This document shows, in pieces, positions 8,876-16,005 of a stretch of 32,619 nucleotides of DNA. Under the pieces are notes generated by a model that saw only the letters and a program-made list of their open reading frames with translations, had not been told where the DNA came from and did no database searches. The stretch comes from Bacteroidaceae bacterium (GTDB lineage Bacteria; Bacteroidota; Bacteroidia; Bacteroidales; Bacteroidaceae). The stretch's first letter is position 1. Each line of letters opens with the position of its first letter. The position numbers were made by a program, and so were the translations under genes. The stretch is taken from contig JAFOCV010000087.1 of the NCBI GenBank assembly GCA_017381015.1, positions 1 through 32,619 on the forward strand, written 5' to 3'.

Positions 8876-9265
8876 AATTCTTTTATTTAATTTGGTTTAT
8901 AATTCATTTTTAGGAGTCAACTCATATATATAACGATTCTGAGAACCTAAAAGTGACAACAGAATCACAAAAAAACAACTGACATCTGACATCCCTATAC
9001 TTGTGGCTGGAGGGGAATGTCAAGAAATGGGAAATGCTTTTCTGACCTCAAAAAGTGATTTCCAAGAGTAGGAAAATGCGTTTTTGACCTCAGAAATCGA
9101 TTTCCGAAAGCTCGGAAATGCGTTTTTGCATACAAAAAATGATTTTTGAAAGCCTAAGCAACCAATTCTTCCTTCAAAACACCAACAGAAAATCATTCAT
9201 ACAATGGGAATTATACCAGTTGATGCAATTATCTTGGGGAGAGAGTATTTCAGTTATTTCAGTTT
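8876..9265. other. Gene-free stretch upstream of the sigma cassette
   Basis: About 390 bp without a supported gene. It holds the leader or promoter region of the sigma cassette (no exact TAnnTTTG is visible on the minus strand, which could mean control by the ECF factor itself), the 42-bp tandem repeats at 9029-9154, and the 3' flank of gldH. No clear hairpin with a U-tract follows gldH. Confidence 0.6.
9029..9154. repeat. Three tandem 42-bp degenerate repeats (array A)
   Basis: Units at 9029-9070, 9071-9112 and 9113-9154 are each exactly 42 bp. Each contains (G)GAAATGC, a TTTTTGACCTCA-like stretch and GATTTCC(G)AAAG. Unit 2 shares about three quarters of its bases with each neighbour. There is no spacer between units, so this is a tandem array and not a CRISPR. 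A stop codon recurs in the most open forward frame, arguing against coding. A related 42-bp array lies at the right end of the window in the opposite orientation. Confidence 0.8.
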
Positions 9266-9739
9266 TCAGTTAATAATCTCTACCTTCACTCCCACGCTAC
9301 TGACCTGTGGCAATACCTGTTGAGACATGATATGATAGAGCTGGATAGTACCATTCTGATGTTGATTAAGGAAAATAGAAGGGGTGTCTATCGAATGACT
9401 TCGCATAGTGACACCATCGCCAGAAAGGGAGCGACCATCGGTGGTGGTGGGAAGACAAATAGTATCAAGATGCAAAGAAAGAGGATTGGTGGTCAGCACC
9501 TTACGCACCATCCACACCTCCTGCAAGGGGAAAGTGGGAGGAGTTCGCATCTCTATGGTGATAGAATAGTTGGCATCAACACTGACAGGGGGAATAGAGA
9601 AGGTCAATGTATCTCCTCTATCCCACCCCGATGGTTGAATATTCTTATGCTGATGTTGCAGGACATTGCCCGCACAACTAGGCATCAGCAATACTAGCAT
9701 CATCATTAGGCTTGGAAGCATTAGCCTGCTCCTTGCCAT
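9266..9739 (-). CDS. gldH: Gliding motility / T9SS lipoprotein GldH
   Basis: 157 residues from the ATG at 9739. A lipoprotein signal runs MARSRLMLPSLMMMLVLLMPSC, with the acylated cysteine at 22. The mature part is one beta-rich domain containing the family pattern: a W/D..DTLTFSIPP stretch, YSITIEMRT, LQEVWMV, and a C-terminal VGVKVEIIN. GldH is an inner-leaflet or periplasm-facing lipoprotein required for gliding in flavobacteria. In non-gliding Bacteroidales it accompanies the type IX secretion apparatus, whose cargo is encoded further right. An upstream in-frame ATG (9811) was not used because it would bury the signal peptide. The chosen start overlaps the ricT 3' end by 62 bp; starts at 9721 or 9706 are also possible. 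Confidence 0.85.
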   Translation of the reverse strand: MARSRLMLPSLMMMLVLLMPSCAGNVLQHQHKNIQPSGWDRGDTLTFSIPPVSVDANYSITIEMRTPPTFPLQEVWMVRKVLTTNPLSLHLDTICLPTTTDGRSLSGDGVTMRSHSIDTPSIFLNQHQNGTIQLYHIMSQQVLPQVSSVGVKVEIIN

Positions 9740-10859
9740 TGTTTTGCTTGCGTTCGGCATTATTGCGCTTATTCTTCTTCTTTTTCTTCTTACTTGCCAA
9801 CTGAGCGTCAAATCTGCTCAAATCCTCCTGAGTGGCCAAATCCACGGGTTTTGCCTTCTCCCTGACCTTCTCCTTGGATAGTGCAACAGGATTTTCTCCC
9901 CTCTTGTTTTGATTTATTATTTCCATCGCGCGCTCAGCGGTAATGGTGGTAACATTGGCGGCAAAATGCTTGTCGGATGAATAAGATACCATACCCGTGA
10001 GGATATCAGCCTTGAAGAAGTGCCACTCTCCCTCCTGGGTACAAAGAACAGTTTCACGATTGGGCAACTTGCGGCATGCCTCCACGTATTGGTCCACCTC
10101 GTAATTCATGCAACACTTGAGCTTAGCACACTGACCAGCCAACTTCTGAGGATTGAGTGACAAGTTCTGAAAACGAGCTGCTGCCGTACCCACACTGGTA
10201 AAACTCTTCATCCATGTAGAGCAACACAATTCTCTGCCGCAAGGACCAAATCCACCTATGCGACCAGCCTCTTGACGAGCACCTATCTGCTTCATCTCTA
10301 TCCTCACGTGGAAAACTTCTGCCAAGACCTTAATCAATTGGCGGAAGTCCACTCTTCCATCAGCGATGTAATAGAAGATTGCCTTGTTGCCATCACCCTG
10401 ATACTCTACATCGCCAATCTTCATCTCCAGGCCCAGGTCCTTGGCTATCTGACGTGACTCTATCATGGTTTGATGTTCACGAGCCTTGGCCATTTCATAC
10501 ACTTCCAAATCGGTATCCTTTGCCAAGCGATAAATGCGCTTTATCTCTTCCTCGCTTCTGAGGTTGGCCTTCTTCACCTGAATGGCCGCCAAACTACCGG
10601 TGAGTGTAACCACACCGATGTCATGACCAGGATTGCCCTCTACGGCTACGATGTCGCCTTTGCACAATTCCAGACCATTTGAATTATGATAATATCCCTT
10701 GCGGGTATTTTTAAATTGGACCTCCACGAGGTCGGTGTCCACGGTATTATTGGGGATATCGGCATTGTAATCAGCCACATTCAATTGAGTGTAGTGATTC
10801 GTGTGCCAACCTTTGGCACACAAGCCTCTTCCGCCTGCTGAAATATATTTTTCTTCCAT
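9678..10859 (-). CDS. ricT: PSP1-domain protein RicT/YaaT
   Basis: 393 residues. The PSP1 domain occupies about 45-270. The cysteine clusters GPCGRELCC (C207, C212, C213) and GQCAKLKCC (C244 and following) are those that bind an iron-sulphur centre in Bacillus RicT, part of the RicA/F/T complex that promotes RNase Y-dependent mRNA processing. Bacteroidota have the protein without an obvious RicA/RicF, so the partner here is unknown. The C-terminal tail after about 330 is low complexity and very basic (a run of lysines, then asparagine-rich), possibly an RNA-binding tail. It starts in a one-base TAATG overlap with holB and ends inside gldH. Confidence 0.9.
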   Translation of the reverse strand: MEEKYISAGGRGLCAKGWHTNHYTQLNVADYNADIPNNTVDTDLVEVQFKNTRKGYYHNSNGLELCKGDIVAVEGNPGHDIGVVTLTGSLAAIQVKKANLRSEEEIKRIYRLAKDTDLEVYEMAKAREHQTMIESRQIAKDLGLEMKIGDVEYQGDGNKAIFYYIADGRVDFRQLIKVLAEVFHVRIEMKQIGARQEAGRIGGFGPCGRELCCSTWMKSFTSVGTAAARFQNLSLNPQKLAGQCAKLKCCMNYEVDQYVEACRKLPNRETVLCTQEGEWHFFKADILTGMVSYSSDKHFAANVTTITAERAMEIINQNKRGENPVALSKEKVREKAKPVDLATQEDLSRFDAQLASKKKKKKNKRNNAERKQNNGKEQANASKPNDDASIADA

Positions 10860-11956
10860 TATTGTATTAATAGTACTATCATTTTTAGTGCAAAATCAAA
10901 GAAAACCATCCTCGGATTGACATTCTGCTCTATGTCGCGCTGACATAGCGACAATTCCTCCATGATGGGAATGACATTCTTTTCGTTGACAAAACGTGCA
11001 AAGTTGGTGCTGAAGGCCGCCTCCTCGGTAGTTTCGTATACAAGTTCTTTCTGGCAAAAATTGTACATAAAATTTTCTCGAATCAGACGCTGACAATACT
11101 CCAGGAGTCTCTTCTGACTCTCTCGGCCCATTTCGCTCACTTCTTCACTCCATAAGCGCATTTCCTTGATGCGGCGCATATAACTCAGGCGCATCAGGCG
11201 CACAAAGAGTTCGAAAAACACCTTCTCCTCATTTCCTGCCTCCAACCGCTTCACGGCAGCCGTATAACTACCCTGTGCCACTCGTGCCATGACATTGGCC
11301 TCATCCAGAGGAACTCCGTGTCTGGCAACTAATGCCTGAGCAATATCCTCTTCGGTCAGAGCTGGCACGTGCAACATCTGCGTACGGCTCTGAATAGTGC
11401 CAAGCACCTTATTAGGCTCTTCGCTCACCAGGATAAAGTAGGTTTCCGTGGGTGGTTCCTCGATAAGTTTCAACAACTTGTTGGCGGCTTGCACCATCAT
11501 TCTTTCAGGTAGCCACACCAGTACCACTCGTCTGCCGCCTCGGCTAGCCTTGAGTTGCAGTTTTTGCTGAAGCGAATCACTCTCATACACATAGTGCACA
11601 ATCTGCTGATTCTCTGCCTTGATGATGCGCAACCAATCCTCTATGTCGAAATAGACGTCCGAAGCAAGTAACTCTCTCCATTGAGGAAGGAAATCGTCCG
11701 AGATAGGATTGTCCGTACTCTTGCGCTTATAGACAGGTAGAGAGAAATGCAAATCCGGATGAGCCCATCCCCTAAGCATAGCCTCATCGCTACTATCCTT
11801 GCAAAGCAATATCTTGGCAAAGGCTAGTGCCAGGGGTAATTTACCATTACCCTTAGGGCCATGAAGCATCAAGGCGTGCGGAATACGATTCTCGCTCACC
11901 ATCTCCATCAATCGTTGCTTGACAGAGGCTTGTCCTATGATATTATCGAGGTTCAA
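10859..11956 (-). CDS. holB: DNA polymerase III delta' subunit (clamp-loader ATPase family)
   Basis: 365 residues of the AAA+ clamp-loader fold. It begins MNLDNIIGQASVKQRL, with a Walker A-like loop GPKGNGK at 33-39 and a sensor/arginine-finger region with IQSRTQ. LLKLIEEPP, typical of delta'/tau subunits, is present. The insertion between the P-loop and Walker B region (about 60-130) replaces a zinc module with a long Bacteroidota-type segment. The product loads the sliding clamp at replication forks. Its ATG overlaps the metF stop by four bases (ATGA), so the operon is translationally coupled. Confidence 0.9.
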   Translation of the reverse strand: MNLDNIIGQASVKQRLMEMVSENRIPHALMLHGPKGNGKLPLALAFAKILLCKDSSDEAMLRGWAHPDLHFSLPVYKRKSTDNPISDDFLPQWRELLASDVYFDIEDWLRIIKAENQQIVHYVYESDSLQQKLQLKASRGGRRVVLVWLPERMMVQAANKLLKLIEEPPTETYFILVSEEPNKVLGTIQSRTQMLHVPALTEEDIAQALVARHGVPLDEANVMARVAQGSYTAAVKRLEAGNEEKVFFELFVRLMRLSYMRRIKEMRLWSEEVSEMGRESQKRLLEYCQRLIRENFMYNFCQKELVYETTEEAAFSTNFARFVNEKNVIPIMEELSLCQRDIEQNVNPRMVFFDFALKMIVLLIQ

Positions 11957-12906
11957 TATATTCGTTTTGCTATTTCGTAAATACTTTCCACGGCGCTTAC
12001 CGTATAGAAATGCAGGTTAGGCGCACCCTTGGCCAAAAGTTCCTTGCATTGCTCCACCGCCCATTCTATGCCTAGAGCTTGCAATTCGGCATCCGTCTTG
12101 CATTTGATGGCTTCCTTGTAAAGAGCCTCGGGCAAGTCGCAATGAAATATCTTAGGCACAATGCTCAATTGGTTCAACTTGGAAAGAGGTTTGATGCCAG
12201 GAATAATGGGAACATTGATACCCTCCTGGCGAGCACGCTCTACGAAGGAGAAATACTTCTCGTTGTCATAGAACAATTGCGTCACTGCATATTCTGCACC
12301 CAAAGCCACCTTCTGCTTCAATACCGCCATGTCGCTTTCCATATTGGCTGCTTCTTCATGCTTTTCCGGATAGCACGCCACACCAAATCTGAATCGCTCT
12401 CCCGGACACTTTATCTCCGTACCATCGAAAAAGTGGCCAGCATTGAATTTATTGATTTGCTCTATCAGTTCCGTTGCATGTGCAGGCCCATCTTCCGTTG
12501 GCATGAACATGTGGTCTTCCTTTGCCTTGTCGCCACGCAAAACGAGCAAGTCACTTATGCCCAGGAATTGCAAATCCAGGAGCATATACTCCAGGTCCTC
12601 TCTGCTATGTCCGCTACACACAATATGAGGCACCACGGAGATACCATATCGTTGCTGAATAGCTGCTGCTATGGCAATAGTGCCTGGGCGACGCCTTACA
12701 CGCTGGCGTTGCATCAATCCACCGCCAAGGTCCTTATAGACATATTCGCTACGGTGTGTTGTGATATTGATATATCTGGGAGCATATTCCTTCAACCTAT
12801 CTATGGTATTGAAAAGTTGTGCCGTGCCATTACCTTTTATGGGTGGCAGCACTTCGAAGGAGAAGGGATTGCTCTTATGGTCATTTATCAGGTCTATAAC
12901 CTTCAT
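11953..12906 (-). CDS. metF: 5,10-methylenetetrahydrofolate reductase
   Basis: 317 residues, an FAD-dependent TIM barrel that reduces methylene-THF to methyl-THF for methionine synthesis. Family landmarks are FSFEVLPP (catalytic glutamate E18), a substrate/flavin segment ITTHRSEY, VLRGD, FGVACYPEKHEEA and TQLFYDNEKYF. The length is normal for the single-domain bacterial enzyme. It is first in metF-holB-ricT-gldH, an arrangement recurrent in Bacteroidota that has no obvious metabolic logic. A TTG-N20-TACCTTTA promoter-like pair lies 58 bp upstream. Confidence 0.95.
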   Translation of the reverse strand: MKVIDLINDHKSNPFSFEVLPPIKGNGTAQLFNTIDRLKEYAPRYINITTHRSEYVYKDLGGGLMQRQRVRRRPGTIAIAAAIQQRYGISVVPHIVCSGHSREDLEYMLLDLQFLGISDLLVLRGDKAKEDHMFMPTEDGPAHATELIEQINKFNAGHFFDGTEIKCPGERFRFGVACYPEKHEEAANMESDMAVLKQKVALGAEYAVTQLFYDNEKYFSFVERARQEGINVPIIPGIKPLSKLNQLSIVPKIFHCDLPEALYKEAIKCKTDAELQALGIEWAVEQCKELLAKGAPNLHFYTVSAVESIYEIAKRIY

Positions 12907-12963
12907 CGGTCTTTTAACGTTTGTTCTAGATTTTATTTCCGTATTTTTTACGAAAAACTTGCG

Positions 12964-12994
12964 TAAAGGTACATAAATTCCCTTGTTTAGACAA
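12964..12994 (-). promoter_or_regulatory. Candidate promoter of the metF operon
   Basis: On the minus strand TTG at 12994-12992 and TACCTTTA at 12971-12964 are 20 bases apart. The -7 box differs from TAnnTTTG only in the last base. It lies in the 221-bp region shared with the divergent glmM promoter. Confidence 0.45.
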
Positions 12995-13068
12995 GCGAAA
13001 CCGAGTAAAATGGACTCATTTCACTATTCTTACTCCAAGAAATGAGTTTCGGGAATTACAACGTATTA

Positions 13069-13086
13069 TATTTTTGCGTATATTTG
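13069..13086 (+). promoter_or_regulatory. Tandem -7 boxes of glmM
   Basis: Two exact TAnnTTTG boxes sit 10 bp apart: TATTTTTG (13069-13076) and TATATTTG (13079-13086), 41-51 bp before the glmM start. A TTTC 18 bp before the first box could serve as a weak -33. The leader would be about 35-45 nt. Confidence 0.6.
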
Positions 13087-13127
13087 TAGTGAAAAAGGCT
13101 ATAAACATTAAACAAATAACATAACCT

Positions 13128-14519
13128 ATGACACTTATCAAATCCATTTCCGGAATTCGTGGTACCATCGGTGGTAAGGCTGGTGATACCCTTAATCCTC
13201 TTGACATTGTAAAATTTGTCAGTGCGTATGCAACCGTTATTCGCAAGACTTCACCCGTTGGTTCCAACAAGATTGTTGTTGGTCGTGATGCACGTATCTC
13301 TGGCGAGATGGTAAAGAATGTAGTTTGCGGTACTCTTATGGGTATGGGCTTCGATGTGGTAAACATTGGTCTTGCCAGCACCCCCACTACCGAGGTAGCA
13401 GTTACCATGGAGGGTGCAGATGGTGGTATCATTCTTACCGCAAGTCACAACCCCCGCATGTGGAACGCTTTGAAACTTCTTAACGAGAAGGGCGAATTCT
13501 TCAATAAGGAACAGGGCGAGGAGGTTCTTCGCATTGCCGAGGCTGAAGACTTTGAGTATGCAGACGTTGACCACTTGGGCAAATACACCGAGGACGACTC
13601 TTACGACCAGAAGCACATTGATATGGTACTAGGTCTTGACCTGGTAGACGTAGAAGCTGTTCGCAACGCTCACTTCAAGGTTGCATTCGATGCAGTAAAC
13701 AGTGTTGGTGGCGTTATCCTTCCCAAGCTGCTTGAACAACTGGGTGTAGAGAAGATTACCGGTCTTTTCACAGAGCCTACTGGTGACTTCCAGCACAACC
13801 CCGAGCCCTTGGAGAAGAACCTTGTAGAAATCAAGGAACTTATGCAGAAAGGCGAACACGATATCGCATTCGTTGTTGACCCCGACGTTGACCGTTTGGC
13901 TCTCTTCTGCGAGGACGGCACAATGTATGGCGAGGAATACACTTTGGTAACCGTAGCCGACTATATCCTTCAGCACACTCCCGGTAACACCGTTAGCAAC
14001 CTAAGCTCTACTCGTGCTTTGCGCGATGTGACCAACAAGTACGAAGGTTGCAAGTACAGCGCTGCTGCCGTAGGTGAGGTAAACGTAGTAACCAAGATGC
14101 GCGAAGTGAATGCCGTAATTGGTGGTGAGGGCAATGGTGGTGTTATCTATCCTGCTGCTCATAGCGGACGCGACGCTTTGGTAGGTATCGCTCTTATCCT
14201 GACATACTTGGCTAAGAAGGGCATGAAGACTAGCGAACTTCGCGCTACATATCCTCCTTACCAGATTGCCAAGAACCGTATCGACTTGACCGCTGGTACC
14301 GATGTAGATTCTATCCTGGAGAAGGTTAAGGAACTTTACAAGGACCAGGAGGTTAACGATATCGACGGTGTTAAGATTGACTTCCCCGACAAGTGGGTAC
14401 ACCTTCGCAAGTCTAACACCGAGCCCATCATCCGTGTTTACTCAGAGGCTAGTACCATGGAGGCTGCCGACCAGTTAGGCAAGGACATCATGGACGTTGT
14501 TTATTCAATGGTAAAGTAA
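13128..14519 (+). CDS. glmM: Phosphoglucosamine mutase (alpha-D-phosphohexomutase family)
   Basis: 463 residues; interconverts glucosamine-6-phosphate and glucosamine-1-phosphate on the way to UDP-GlcNAc. All four family loops are present: the phosphoserine loop ILTASHNP with S106, the Mg2+ loop DPDVDR at 251-256, the sugar-specificity loop GGEGNGG, and the phosphate-binding loop RKSNTEP at 427-433. The N-terminus SISGIRGTIGG follows the Bacteroidota form. A phosphoglucomutase/phosphomannomutase activity cannot be excluded from motifs alone, but the neighbours nagA, GH20 and nagB favour glucosamine phosphate. Codon usage is highly biased (repeated CGT/CGC, AAG, GGT), as in a highly expressed gene. 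Confidence 0.88.
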   Translation: MTLIKSISGIRGTIGGKAGDTLNPLDIVKFVSAYATVIRKTSPVGSNKIVVGRDARISGEMVKNVVCGTLMGMGFDVVNIGLASTPTTEVAVTMEGADGGIILTASHNPRMWNALKLLNEKGEFFNKEQGEEVLRIAEAEDFEYADVDHLGKYTEDDSYDQKHIDMVLGLDLVDVEAVRNAHFKVAFDAVNSVGGVILPKLLEQLGVEKITGLFTEPTGDFQHNPEPLEKNLVEIKELMQKGEHDIAFVVDPDVDRLALFCEDGTMYGEEYTLVTVADYILQHTPGNTVSNLSSTRALRDVTNKYEGCKYSAAAVGEVNVVTKMREVNAVIGGEGNGGVIYPAAHSGRDALVGIALILTYLAKKGMKTSELRATYPPYQIAKNRIDLTAGTDVDSILEKVKELYKDQEVNDIDGVKIDFPDKWVHLRKSNTEPIIRVYSEASTMEAADQLGKDIMDVVYSMVK

Positions 14520-14531
14520 AATAGAAACATA

Positions 14532-14599
14532 ACGGGAAAGCTTTCCCGTGGCTTTCAACAATAACAGTTAGCCCGGGAATTAATTCTCGGGCTAATTTT
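14532..14599 (+). terminator. Hairpin pair between glmM and nagA
   Basis: First comes a perfect palindrome, acgggaaagctttcccgt (14532-14549). Then a stem TTAGCCCG..CGGGCTAA (14568-14595, with one G-U pair and an AT loop) is followed by TTTTAA. The second has the look of an intrinsic terminator or attenuator. As no clear promoter lies between it and nagA, partial read-through from glmM is plausible. Confidence 0.65.
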
Positions 14600-14628
14600 A
14601 ATAACAAAAAATCACAAAAAATCTAATT

Positions 14629-15792
14629 ATGTTAACACAGATTATAAATGGCCGTATTCTTACCCCCCAGGGTTGGCTAAAGGATGGTAGCGTAATCATC
14701 CGCGACAATAAGATATTGGAAGTAACCAATTGTGACCTAGCCATTATTGGTGCAAAGGTAATTGACGCCAAGGGCTTGTACGTTGTGCCCGGTGGTATTG
14801 AAATGCACATCCACGGTGGTGGTGGTCGCGACTTCCAGGAGGGCGAAGAAGAAGCTTTCCGCGTAGCATGCGCTGCTCATGCCAAGTTTGGTACTACCAG
14901 TATTTATCCCACACTAAGTTCCAGTACTATTCCCATGATTGAAAAGGCTGTTGCAACTTGTGACAAGTTGATGGCAGAGCCCAATAGCCCCATCCTGGGT
15001 TTGCACCTTGAGGGTCACTATCTCAATCCCGGCAAGGCAGGTGCTCAGGTACCCGAGTGCATCAAGAACCCTGACCCCAACGAGTATATCCCCATCGTAG
15101 AGAACAGCCGTTGCTTGGCACGCTGGGATGCTGCTCCCGAAATGCCTGGTGCTCTTCAGTTTGGTAAGTATTGCGCAGAGAAGGGCATTCTTCCCTCTAT
15201 CGCACACACTGCTGCCGAGTACAAGGACGTTAAGGCTGCATTCGAGGCAGGCTTTACTCACGTAACTCACTTCTACAATGCAATGCCTGGTTTCCACAAC
15301 AAGGGCGAGTACAAGTACGAAGGTACCGTGGAAAGCGTTTACTTGATGGACGACATGACCGTAGAGGTTGTAGCCGATGGTATCCACGTTCCTCCCACTA
15401 TCATGCGCATGTGCTATAAGATTAAGGGTGTAGAGCGCATGGCTCTTATCACTGATGCTTTGGCAGTAGCTGCTGCTGGTGATGACGCACAGGCATTTGA
15501 CCCCCGCGTAATCATCGAGGATGGTGTGTGCAAGTTGGCAGACCGCTCTGCATTGGCTGGTTCTGTTGCCACAATGGACCGTTTGATTCGCACCGCAGTT
15601 CAGCAGGCAGAAATTCCTCTTGAGGATGCTTGCCGCATGGTCAGCGAAACTCCTGCTCACATCATGGGTGTTTACGACCGCAAGGGTTCTCTGTCTCGTG
15701 GCAAGGATGCAGATATCCTTATCCTCGACCACGACTTGAACGTGCGTTGTGTATGGCAGATGGGTAACATCATCGAGAACACTTTGTTCTAA
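14629..15792 (+). CDS. nagA: N-acetylglucosamine-6-phosphate deacetylase
   Basis: 387 residues; removes acetate from GlcNAc-6-P to give glucosamine-6-P in the cytoplasm. The amidohydrolase barrel shows the metal motif MHIHGGGG (H60, H62), HLEGHYLNPGKAGA with metal-ligand E128, H193 (IAHTAAEY), H214 (THFYNAMPGFHN, substrate loop) and catalytic D276 (LITDAL). The length is standard. It lies 109 bp after glmM behind a hairpin pair and is followed by its own terminator, then the GH20 gene. Products feed either glmM (synthesis) or nagB (catabolism). Strong codon bias matches glmM. Confidence 0.95.
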   Translation: MLTQIINGRILTPQGWLKDGSVIIRDNKILEVTNCDLAIIGAKVIDAKGLYVVPGGIEMHIHGGGGRDFQEGEEEAFRVACAAHAKFGTTSIYPTLSSSTIPMIEKAVATCDKLMAEPNSPILGLHLEGHYLNPGKAGAQVPECIKNPDPNEYIPIVENSRCLARWDAAPEMPGALQFGKYCAEKGILPSIAHTAAEYKDVKAAFEAGFTHVTHFYNAMPGFHNKGEYKYEGTVESVYLMDDMTVEVVADGIHVPPTIMRMCYKIKGVERMALITDALAVAAAGDDAQAFDPRVIIEDGVCKLADRSALAGSVATMDRLIRTAVQQAEIPLEDACRMVSETPAHIMGVYDRKGSLSRGKDADILILDHDLNVRCVWQMGNIIENTLF

Positions 15793-15836
15793 GATTCTTT
15801 TCTTTCTTCGCAAAGAAAACATACCATATAGCACTG

Positions 15837-15872
15837 AGCCATCGCCTCCTACAAAAAGGCGGTGGCTTTTTT
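15837..15872 (+). terminator. Intrinsic terminator of nagA
   Basis: AGCCATCGCC (15837-15846) pairs with GGCGGTGGCT (15858-15867) through 10 bp including one G-U, with an 11-nt loop, and is followed by a T-tract from 15867 to 15872. It lies 45 bp beyond the nagA stop. Confidence 0.85.
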
Positions 15873-15932
15873 GTTGTCTCTATTAATTGACACCTTATAT
15901 ATAATATATTAGGTACATTAAAAAGAATTTAC

Positions 15933-15940
15933 TATCTTTG
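15933..15940 (+). promoter_or_regulatory. -7 box of the GH20 gene
   Basis: TATCTTTG is an exact TAnnTTTG located 66 bp before the GH20 start, in a very AT-rich stretch and after the nagA terminator. No good -33 TTTG is seen. It implies a leader of about 55-60 nt. Confidence 0.55.
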
Positions 15941-16005
15941 CACGTGAAAAGTATTCCTAAACGAATTTTAATCCAATAAATATTATTTACTAAAACAAAT
16001 CTCTT

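Noticed and set aside
9740-9811. Upstream start for gldH
   Set aside because: It would place 24 basic residues before the lipoprotein signal and deepen the overlap with ricT.
12079-12966. 295-residue open frame antisense to metF
   Set aside because: No recognisable domain; metF on the other strand has every expected motif.
14914-15834. 306-residue open frame antisense to nagA
   Set aside because: It mirrors the strongly biased codons of nagA, has no family resemblance and no promoter; nagA itself is unambiguous.
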